NCBI GenBank assembly: GCA_002887195.1
Contig: PJAB01000003.1
Span: 1 to 64,000 of the forward strand
Reading direction: 5' to 3'
Source of the DNA: Chrysochromulina parva
Taxonomy: Eukaryota; Haptophyta; Prymnesiales; Chrysochromulinaceae
DNA: 64,000 bases
Positions 56,465 through 64,000 of this stretch are shown here, piece by piece. The translations under genes and the position numbers were made by a program. The notes under the pieces were generated by a model, which was not told the origin of the DNA, ran no database searches, and was given only the letters and a program-made list of their open reading frames with translations. How positions within the stretch are numbered: position 1 is the stretch's first letter; each line of letters starts with the position of its first letter.

Positions 56465-56884
56465 ACCCAACGGCTCGCCTCGAAACGAAGGGGCGTGGGC
56501 GGTGCCACAGGTTCCTGCTAGCGCGGGTGCTGCTGCTGTTCAACACAATGCGCATGCTTTCCGGGGCCCCAAGCGCGGGGGCCGCTATCGCAGTGGTTGG
56601 AGGCATGGCCGAGTAGGGGTACGGTACGAGCCGAAGCTGGCCCCATCGGAAAGCTGCGCGGGTGGGAGCCTGGGAGTCAGAGTGGAAAACTGGGACCTGC
56701 TTGTGTCAGCACTTCGATCTTCGTTACATGTACTTTGAACCTCTCGGGTGAGCGTACACTCGAAACCTCAGTCCTCTCTGCTCCGCCGTCCCTAGTGCAG
56801 TAGACAACGAGACAGGAGAGCGCTCGCGACAACGCTTTTTCCGCCACCTCGTGTAGAGACGCCCGAGGCGCAAGTGTGGCACAC
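56465..56884. other. Spacer before cullin-4
   Basis: 420 bp between the SOD stop and the CUL4 start on the plus strand. Nothing but short overlapping frames is seen. Confidence 0.4.
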
Positions 56885-59250
56885 ATGTCGCTCCCGGGCT
56901 CGTCCTTAGCCAATCGAGCAGGCACCAATCCGGTCACCAAGAAGCTCGTGATTAAGCCGCTCAAGTCCCGGCCTAAGCTGCCCGAAAATTTTGAGCGTGA
57001 CACATGGGCGAGGCTGCAGGCAGCGGTGCAGGCGGTGCACGCCAAGTGCGCAGTGGGGCACAGTTTGGAGGAGCTCTACCGCGCCGTCGAAGACATGTGC
57101 TTGCAAAACCTGGCGGCCGTGGTCTACGACCGCCTGCGGGAGGAATGCGAGCAGCATGTGGCGTCACGCCTGGACATGCTCCTGGGGCAGACGCCCGATA
57201 CGCTCGCGTTCCTGTCGCTGGTACAGGCCACCTGGGCAGACCACTGCGACCAAATGCTCACGCTGCGCTCCATCTTCCTCTATTTGGATCGCACGCACGT
57301 CATGCAGACGGCGAACAAGTCGCTCTGGGATATGGGACTCACGATCTTTCGGTCGCACCTGGGTCGGCGGCCGGAGGTGGCGCGCAAAACGGTGCAGGGC
57401 CTCCTGACCCTCATCGAGCACGAGCGCACGGGGGATCAGGTGTGCGAGCGCATCCGCTGCCGTATCCGCGTGTCGCCCGCGAGCTTCTCCGCCCAGTCGC
57501 CACGTAGGCCCCGAATTCACCTGCCCTGACTTGGCCTGCGTGCGTGTCCCCGGCTGCTGCCAACGCGCAGGTGGAGCGTATGCTGCTGCACTCGCTGCTG
57601 CGCATGCTTCATGATTTGGGCATGTACGTTGAGCTCTTCGAGGTCCACTTCCTGCGCACGACGCGCGACTTTTACGTCGCCGAGGCGGCCACGCATCTGC
57701 ATGTGATGGACGTACCCTCGTACCTACAGCACGTGCGCTCGCGCCTCGCGCAGGAGGAGCAACGCGTGCTGCATTACCTGCACCTCTCGACACGCAAAGC
57801 GCTGCTGCAGACGGCGCTGCAGGAGCTGCTCGCCGCGCATGTGGACGCCATCATCGAGAAGGGCTTCACCACACTCATGGAGCAGAGTCGCATCGACGAC
57901 CTCACGTGCATGTACAACCTGCTAGGGTTAGTCGACGCGCTGCCGCGGCTGCGCCAGGCCTTTGCGGCGTTCATCAAGCGCGTGGGCACTGCGATGGTGA
58001 GCGATGCGGAGCGCGAGCGCGGCCTCGTGCAGGAGCTGCTGCAGTTCAAGGAGAAGCTCGACCGCATCCTCTACGACGCCTTCAGCTCCAACGAGCAGTT
58101 CGGCCACTCCCTCAAGGAGGCCTTCGAATGCTTCATCAACGTGCGCCAGAACCGCGCCGCCGAGCTCGTCGCGCGCTTCCTCGACGGCAAGCTGCGCAGC
58201 GGCAATAAGGGTACCTCGGAAGAGGAGCTCGAGGAGGTGCTCGACAAGACGATGACCCTGTTCCGGTACATTGACGGCAAGGACATGTTCGAGGCCTTCT
58301 ACAAGAAGGACTTGTCCAAGCGACTGCTGCTCGACAAGTCGGCCTCTGTGGACGCGGAGAAGTCGATGATCTCGAAGCTGAAGGCCGAGTGTGGCTCGGG
58401 CTTCACTGCCAAGCTCGAGGGCATGTTCAAGGACATAGAGCTCTCGCGCGACGTGATGGCCTCCTTCAAGGAGTCACCGCAGGCGCGTATGCTCGAGTCA
58501 GGCCAGGAGGATAAGGACATCCAGCTCTCGGTGCACGTGCTCACGCAGGGGTACTGGCCTACGTACCCGCCTGTCGAGGTTTGCCTGCCCGAGGAGGTCC
58601 TGCGACTGCAGGGGGTCTTCAACGACTACTACACCAAAAAGCACAACGGCCGCCGGCTGCAGTGGCATCCGTATCTCGGCCACTGCACGCTTCTCGCCAA
58701 CTTCCCTTTGGGGCGCAAAGAGCTTAACGTCTCGCTCAATCAAGCCATCGTGCTGCTGCTCTTCAACGACGACCTGGGAGCAGAGGGATCACTGGGATAT
58801 AAGTCCATCCTCTCCGCGACGGGCATCGAGGATAAGGAGCTCAAGCTGACCCTACAGTCGCTCGCTTGCGGCAAGCAGCGCGTGCTGCGCAAGGAACCCA
58901 AGGGGCGTGACGTGGAAGACGAGGACAGCTTCTTCTTCGAGGACACATTTAAGAACGCACTCTACCGCATCAAGATCAATTCGATCCAGATGCGCGAGAG
59001 CGAGCAGGAGAGTGAGCAGACCACGGAGCGCGTCTTCCAGGACCGGCAGTACCAAATCGATGCTGCCATCGTGCGCATCATGAAGGCGCGCAAGACGCTC
59101 ACGCATGCGCTGCTCATGTCGGAGCTCTTCCAGCAACTCAAGTTCCCTCTGAAGCCACCCGACCTCAAGAAACGCATCGAGTCGCTCATTGACCGCGAGT
59201 ACTTGGAGCGCGACCAAGGCTCTTCTTCAGTGTATCGGTATTTGGCGTGA
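56885..59250 (+). CDS. CUL4: Cullin-4, scaffold of CRL4 E3 ligases
   Basis: Exons 56885-57439 and 57571-59250, 744 residues, close to the family length. The N-terminus KKLVIKPLKSRPKLPENF is typical of cullin-4. Helical cullin repeats (about 60-360), the cullin-homology domain (GKDMFEAFYKKDLSKRLLL, LTQGYWPTYPP) and the C-terminal winged helix with IVRIMKARKTLTH follow. The Lys in that motif is the expected NEDD8 site. CUL4 joins DDB1/DCAF receptors to RBX1 for ubiquitylation in DNA repair and chromatin control. ATG 56885 is the first start; the in-frame GTG upstream is not needed. Confidence 0.94.
57440..57570 (+). other. CUL4 intron (131 nt)
   Basis: Donor GTGTGC, acceptor GCGCAG. Splicing joins HERTGDQ to VERMLLHSLLRML, matching the continuous helix in cullin-4. 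Confidence 0.9.
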
Positions 59251-59673
59251 GCCGGAGAGCGAGAGCGAGCGGGGGCTTCAGTGCCCTTGCTGGTAAACAT
59301 ACATGTATGGCGCGCGAGCTTCGAGGCCCAACGCTCGTCTGTGATTGCACTTTTGGAGAGAGAGGCGACCGTGCTGGACCCAAAAATTCCCGGCTTGAAA
59401 TAGGCTTGAAAGCCCAAGGTTCGCGCAGTGAATTGGAGGACCCGATTGCCACGCGGATCGAACCAGAGCATCCCGGTTCCCGCAGCAACCTACGCGCTAC
59501 GGCTACGCCGCCGCAACCGGGGCCGGCCAGAGAACGTTCCCGAATTGCCAAATCGAATTGCCCAAATGCCAAAGCCACGAATGACGAAAAGACGAAAGTC
59601 GAAACCACGAAACCGCAAACCCGGTCGCGAGCGCGCGTGTGAACGTTCACAGTCAGACACACGCCGACACGCA
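59251..59673. other. Spacer with open frame but no ATG
   Basis: 423 bp between CUL4 and the TPR-like gene. The part after 59428 is open in frame with the next gene. An ATG at 59566 in that frame would add 36 residues, Arg/Lys-rich and of low complexity, so I treat it as 5' UTR or an alternative N-terminus. Confidence 0.4.
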
Positions 59674-61101
59674 ATGCCGACAGAGTTGCTCCCGTCGGCA
59701 CTCAACAGAACATTATGCCCTTTGCTTCGAGGTGAGGTGCACTTTGACCTTTCAAAGGCAAACGCTCAGGCGGTGCGTGGTCTCGTGGTGGACGAAGAGG
59801 TTTGCCATGCCCAAGTCAATGTGCTTGGACTGGTGGCCAGCACCTTCGATCAGAGGAAGCCGAGCTATAAAGCACCTTGGGCCGAGAGTGCGCGCACACG
59901 CTTCCACAAGCTATGCTCAGTTCGCTTCGAGAGCAGCGCTCAGGGCTGCATGCACGCGCTTGCTGCATCTGCAAGTTGTGGTCCGCACGCCGAGTGCACG
60001 GGCGCTCGTGCATTCATGATTGATCTTGTGGATGCAGACAACCATGCCGCATGGGGGCGCAGGTTTGACGCCGCATCCGACACGTTGCCGACACTCGAGC
60101 TCTTGAAGCAGAGGCATGCCGGTATGACCGTGCCTTCGATGGCAGCCCAGCCAGTTCGGATACCGCAGCAGAAAGTGTCACCAGCTGAGGAACGGCGACC
60201 GAACCCAGATGAGGATGCAACACGCAGGGCTTTGTTGGGCGAGGACGCGAGCTATCGGTACCAGGTTGACGGAACCGCCGAGATGGTGCCACCGCCAGTA
60301 CCCATCGTGCCGGCTGCCAGCGCGCCTCCCTCATTGCCACCAGTAGCCGACCGAGACGATGCGGTCGCGAACGATCAAAGGCATGGCTTTGAACGACCAT
60401 TGGTCGCCTGCTCGGTACTGCTCGAAGATGCCATCAAGCAGTCCACAGGAACGATGGAAGATTTCATTCTCATCCAGCGGCGCGGCAGCCCAACGGCCGC
60501 CACGGCGCTTCGCACGCTCTACTCGGCCATTGCAACGTGCACGAGCTCCTCCTCAGCGCCACCGAGCACGCTCGCCAAGTCGTGGTATCGCCTCGGCTTC
60601 CTGCTGAATCGGCACGGTGGGCTGGTGAAGGCGGCCAGCCTCGCCCTCGAGCACGCCATCACGCTCAATCCGGACACGGCCGGGCCGCCGAATGCCGAGT
60701 TGATGCTCCTGAAGCTCGCCGAGCTCGAATCCGAGCACGTCCGCAACGACGTGAAGGATTTGAAGCTGGAGATCAAGACGCACTACACCGAGGCGAGGCG
60801 GCTCAACCCGTCCCTTGCGAGTCACCTGTTCACGAAGCAGTATGGAGAGAGCAGCTTCATGGAGGTGTTGGAGCGCATCGACGAGCGGCGGGCTGCCAGG
60901 GATGGTGTCGACGCTCGGGACCTTGCCAGGCAGATGCCCTCCGACCTCGAGCGCTGCGTCGAGGCGCAGTCGATGAGGGACGTGCATCGCCTGCGTGGTC
61001 GGCAAGGTGACGTGGACCGAGCTGATGCACTCGATCGGATCTTGCATGAGCTCGTTGCCAAAGGCACCAAAGTGCCGAAGGCGCCCTATGTACGCGATTG
61101 A
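59674..61101 (+). CDS. Hypothetical protein with TPR-like helices
   Basis: 475 residues from ATG 59674. The first 130 residues contain several Cys and His (CHAQVNVLG, CMHALAASASCGPHAEC) and may fold as a small domain. A Pro-rich linker (about 165-225) is followed by a helical region; YRLGFLLNRHGGLVKAASLA and EHAITLNPD near residue 310-335 fit one tetratricopeptide repeat. The C-terminus is helical and charged. I do not recognise the family. No signal peptide or membrane helix. It follows CUL4 on the same strand. Confidence 0.6.
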   Translation: MPTELLPSALNRTLCPLLRGEVHFDLSKANAQAVRGLVVDEEVCHAQVNVLGLVASTFDQRKPSYKAPWAESARTRFHKLCSVRFESSAQGCMHALAASASCGPHAECTGARAFMIDLVDADNHAAWGRRFDAASDTLPTLELLKQRHAGMTVPSMAAQPVRIPQQKVSPAEERRPNPDEDATRRALLGEDASYRYQVDGTAEMVPPPVPIVPAASAPPSLPPVADRDDAVANDQRHGFERPLVACSVLLEDAIKQSTGTMEDFILIQRRGSPTAATALRTLYSAIATCTSSSSAPPSTLAKSWYRLGFLLNRHGGLVKAASLALEHAITLNPDTAGPPNAELMLLKLAELESEHVRNDVKDLKLEIKTHYTEARRLNPSLASHLFTKQYGESSFMEVLERIDERRAARDGVDARDLARQMPSDLERCVEAQSMRDVHRLRGRQGDVDRADALDRILHELVAKGTKVPKAPYVRD

Positions 61102-61411
61102 ACGGATTCCGCGCGACCGGGTGGCCTTTCTATACTTTCTTAGACACCTAGCACCTTGACCTTCGCGCCGTACGGTTCCATGGTTGCGTATTTGAGAATC
61201 AGAATGACTTTAAGAGCCGGTTCGAAGTAAGTAACTCACGCCTATCGGCAGCTTAAGAGCCGGCGGTTCGACGGGGGCGGCGGCAGCGGGCGGTATTGCT
61301 GGGCCTTTGAAAGTTTTCACACGTTGACAAACACTCCTCATTTGAACGACGTACATCGAACGAAAAAAACCCTTAAACCCGCTCTGAAGTGATCCGATGG
61401 GAGCTCAGAGC
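61102..61411. other. Short convergent spacer
   Basis: 310 bp between the 3' ends of the TPR-like and PH-like genes. Direct repeat AAGAGCCGG occurs at about 61212 and 61255. Nothing else was seen. Confidence 0.4.
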
Positions 61412-62890
61412 TCACATGTTAAAGACCATGTTTTCCTCACGTGAAGTTGGGGCTCGTGGGCTGACAAAGGAGAGTGGACGCACATCGGGCGTCCTCGAAG
61501 CGCTGTGCGAGCGCCAATCGGGCGTCGCAGGCTGCAGCCGCGCGCCACCACCCGTGGTGGGTCGGGTGGGCGGCCCGCTGCTACGCTTCTGCAGCGCCGC
61601 CGAATTCGCGGACGCATGGGCGCAGCTGGCCGCAGCTGGCGGCCGCGGAGCTGAGCGCGGCGGCGGCGGCGGCGGCGGCCTCCGCGTCGACGAGCCGAGT
61701 CTGGTCTCGGGTGCTCCGATGGGCGCGGCCCCAAGGTCGGAGAGAGGCCGCAGGCCGACGTCGGCGACTGACACGCCGGTGCCTGCGCCATTGAGGTACC
61801 GCGTCATGAGCGCGGGTGAATCCGCTCTCGCGAGGGCCGACAGCGGTGTGAGCGACTGATCTGACGGCGCGAGTCTGGACAACGACTCGCCCGCCTGGCC
61901 GGGATCCACTGCCACGCGCGCATCCGCATCAGGCGGTGGCAGCACCGAGCTGGGCACAGGTGGCTCGGGCGGAGGCAGCGCCGTCGGACGTGTGGCGCGC
62001 GGCGGCTTGTCGCGCCCTGTCGGACGTGGCCGAGAGGGCGTCATCGCCGGCAACGGAGTCGTAGCCGCGGCTGTGTACGCTCCAGAGACGGCGTACGCGT
62101 TCGCATCGGGGCGAGATTGCGCAGGCAGGAAGTGCGGTAGCAGCACTCTGCCGCCAGGGCTGCGCACAGCGTCGCCATAGTAGTCCAGGTACATACGCGC
62201 TACGGCCACCTCGCGTGCCCAGAAGTGCATCGCTTCCTCCGTCTCGGCACCGAAGACGAGCTTGTCCGACTGGAACTGCTGGCGGCCCTCCGCGCTTAGC
62301 AAGCATGCCCACTGCCAGCGCGCCTCCACCGAACACAGGCCGGTGTTGATGTGCACTTCGCCTTCAGCACGTGTCATGTCGATACACTTGAGGCCGATGG
62401 AGTGCTGCTGGACAATCTCGCGGAGCGTCCAGAACGAGCGCGAGACTCGCGTGTAGGTGAGGTGGCCGTCACCAACCATGAGTCGCACGGGCAGCCACCT
62501 CTTGCCGTGTCGCACCCAGCACTGCAGCTGCAGCGCCTGCTGCTTCTCGATGTGCACAAAAGGTGCCGTCTGCACGTGCACCGTGAGCGCAGTCGACGCG
62601 AGCTTGGCCGCGACGTCCTGGAAGAGTTTCGCCGCCTGCTGGCGGTGCTCATAGACCTCGGCGTCCAGCTCGTCCGCACGGGCTTGATGCTTCGCCGCCA
62701 ACTGCTCCTTCTCTTCGCACGCCTTGGCCTCCTCCTGCCACTCCTCAAGCATTTCCATGACCTCGCTGTCAGCATCCTCTAGGTTGATGCGCAGCCGTTG
62801 CAGCGCGCGTCGCAGCCGGAGCGCGTCGCTCTCGTGCGTTGGACTGGTGATCTCATCGTGCGACGAGAACAAATCCAAACCAGAATCCAT
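61412..62890 (-). CDS. Coiled-coil protein with PH-like domain
   Basis: 492 residues from ATG 62890. A coiled coil (about 25-95) is followed by a strand-rich region (about 118-225) whose pattern resembles a pleckstrin-homology fold: LQCWVRHGKRWLPVRLMV, then YTRV, then WQWACLLSA and a final amphipathic helix near HFWAREVAVA. Such domains bind phosphoinositides or proteins. The C-terminal 260 residues are Pro/Ser/Ala-rich and disordered. I cannot give a family name. It is convergent with the TPR-like gene and in line with the SGNH gene. Confidence 0.6.
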   Translation of the reverse strand: MDSGLDLFSSHDEITSPTHESDALRLRRALQRLRINLEDADSEVMEMLEEWQEEAKACEEKEQLAAKHQARADELDAEVYEHRQQAAKLFQDVAAKLASTALTVHVQTAPFVHIEKQQALQLQCWVRHGKRWLPVRLMVGDGHLTYTRVSRSFWTLREIVQQHSIGLKCIDMTRAEGEVHINTGLCSVEARWQWACLLSAEGRQQFQSDKLVFGAETEEAMHFWAREVAVARMYLDYYGDAVRSPGGRVLLPHFLPAQSRPDANAYAVSGAYTAAATTPLPAMTPSRPRPTGRDKPPRATRPTALPPPEPPVPSSVLPPPDADARVAVDPGQAGESLSRLAPSDQSLTPLSALARADSPALMTRYLNGAGTGVSVADVGLRPLSDLGAAPIGAPETRLGSSTRRPPPPPPPRSAPRPPAAASCAHASANSAALQKRSSGPPTRPTTGGGARLQPATPDWRSHSASRTPDVRPLSFVSPRAPTSREENMVFNM

Positions 62891-63021
62891 GGCGGCGACA
62901 CCCCCCAAAATTTGCGTTTCGTCTCTCGGCCATTGATAGTTGGGTCTTGAAACTTGTGGACACTCGGATCGCGTTTCAAGACCACGACGACGTACGGCTC
63001 CAGGTCACGGCCATACTACGG

Positions 63022-64000
63022 TCACATCGTGTCGGCGAGCACGATACTCTGCTGGTGCAAACGGCCCGTGCCAGCGGCTCCCTTTCCAACGAAGAAGCTC
63101 AGCACTTTGAACGAGGTGTTCTCGACCGCGCTCGTCAGAGATCGCGAGAGGGTGCGCACAGTGACGATGCAGCAGCTCGTCGTGTCGCCTGCACTGGCTG
63201 GAGCAGCGACTCTTCTGGTGAACACTCTGGTGCTGCTGCTCTTACTGCTGCTCAAGCTGCTGGGTTCGTCTGGTTTCATGGTTTGATTGCTGAGCCCGCG
63301 CCTCGTGGCTCCACCAGCCCTGCGGCCGCCTGTCAGGACTCGGCGCCGTACGCCCCGACCTTGCTTGAGCACAGAGCCGTTACCACCGAGAGCTACTGTA
63401 GGATGCAGCACCACGTTCTCAACGTGATGGAGCGATGTGCGATCGCGGCCGTTGACGCGCTTTGGCTTGCCGCTAGCGCCGCCCGAGAGAGCAGTACTCG
63501 TGCAGTGGCAGATGCCTGAACAGCTGAGCCGCGCCGGCCCGAATTCTCGTGAATACGTCTTGAGGTAACCAAGCTTGAAGGCCACCGCCCGGTCGAAGTC
63601 GCGTGGCTCCGGCCGCCAGCACAGGTCGAGACGAGAGCCAGCCGCATCAGCTCGCAGCCCCGGTTTAGGATTGCCCGCGCTGCCCTCGATGACAAAGCGC
63701 CAGCCGTCCATGCGCAGAGCGTGCTTCAGCATGTCATGCCCGCGGACGCACACGACGGTGCTCGAGAAGGCGTCATCCGCGTTGTGCTTGAAGTACGGAT
63801 CTCGCAACGAGATGGGCATGAAGCCCATACCGCCCTCGGCTGGGTAGGACACGGCTTGATCGGGCGCGCCACCATCTTTAATCTGCAGGATGGATTCCTC
63901 GAAATAGTTGCTAACTAAGCGTGCGGCCACGAGCTGACCTGTGTCGGACGGGTGGATGCGATCGAGCATCAGATCGCGCATTCGAAGGCCTTCGGTCTCG
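63022..64000 (-). CDS. SGNH/GDSL-type hydrolase, 3' part (partial)
   Basis: The frame runs off the right edge, so the 5' part is missing. Near the edge RDLMLDRIHPSDTGQLVAAR supplies the SGNH block V Asp-x-x-His pair. About 40 residues on, a beta-rich C-terminal module begins (WRFVIEGSAGNPKPG, AFKLGYLKTY, GPARLSCSGICHC, later CCIVTVRTLS and FKVLSFFVG). It resembles carbohydrate-related domains that follow SGNH hydrolases in algae. Likely a secreted esterase or de-acetylase acting on glycans. The basic low-complexity stretch between the Cys motifs might hide an intron. Confidence 0.65.
   Translation of the reverse strand, partial: ETEGLRMRDLMLDRIHPSDTGQLVAARLVSNYFEESILQIKDGGAPDQAVSYPAEGGMGFMPISLRDPYFKHNADDAFSSTVVCVRGHDMLKHALRMDGWRFVIEGSAGNPKPGLRADAAGSRLDLCWRPEPRDFDRAVAFKLGYLKTYSREFGPARLSCSGICHCTSTALSGGASGKPKRVNGRDRTSLHHVENVVLHPTVALGGNGSVLKQGRGVRRRVLTGGRRAGGATRRGLSNQTMKPDEPSSLSSSKSSSTRVFTRRVAAPASAGDTTSCCIVTVRTLSRSLTSAVENTSFKVLSFFVGKGAAGTGRLHQQSIVLADTM

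Noticed and set aside
61200..61235. GGTTCGAA near 61215 as a tRNA B box
   Set aside because: No matching A box, acceptor stem or CCA-compatible ends around it.
1..64000. Bacterial defence island, prophage or CRISPR
   Set aside because: Spliceosomal introns, eukaryote-only proteins and plastid leaders show nuclear DNA; no CRISPR-like spaced repeats were seen.

Overview
The window reads as nuclear DNA of a GC-rich, gene-dense alga whose plastid came from a red-algal endosymbiont. A haptophyte is my best guess and a pelagophyte-like stramenopile is possible; no marker here decides. The evidence is eukaryote-only machinery (TFIIH p52, GAR1, cullin-4, REV1, myosin, WDR7, an RPAP3-like protein), short spliceosomal introns, and plastid proteins with bipartite leaders: an ER signal peptide, in one case ending in an ASAF motif, then a transit stretch and in two cases a twin-arginine thylakoid signal. 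I see about 26 genes on both strands and no rRNA, tRNA, CRISPR or recognisable transposon.

Layout. 0.2-9.1 kb (minus): a small unknown protein and two large coiled-coil proteins, one with Sfi1-like motifs. 9.6-13 kb: a pentameric ligand-gated channel homologue divergent from an RPAP3-like co-chaperone. 13.3-16.3 kb (minus): an exported unknown protein and a glycan-enzyme-like protein. 16.5-21.2 kb (plus): a fused ribulose-phosphate 3-epimerase/ribose-5-phosphate isomerase, TFIIH p52, and a plastid DUF2358-SOUL protein. 21.9-27.3 kb (minus): a metallothionein-like protein with thylakoid targeting, and WDR7/rabconnectin-3 beta. 27.6-43.3 kb (plus): selenoprotein O with a probable selenocysteine codon and an internal ShKT insert, a giant SLOG/SLATT-like membrane protein, and a WW-domain protein that is probably spliced to the following EF-hand reading frame. 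43.9-53.6 kb (minus): REV1, a myosin fused to a four-CBS/PB1/transmembrane tail, and an SLC44 choline-transporter-like protein. 53.7-61.1 kb (plus): a small plastid membrane protein, GAR1, a probably lumenal Mn-type superoxide dismutase, cullin-4 and a TPR-like unknown. 61.4-64 kb (minus): a PH-like coiled-coil protein and the 3' part of an SGNH hydrolase.

The neighbours do not form one pathway; most are housekeeping genes. The strongest novelties are domain architectures: myosin-CBSCBSPB, SelO with ShKT insert and terminal UGA, SLOG plus two SLATT-like modules, RPE-RPI fusion, and WW plus EF-hand. The seven introns placed by protein homology or targeting logic all begin with GTG (mostly GTGNGY), end in CAG and are 80-131 nt long. 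This local rule supports the WW/EF-hand merge.
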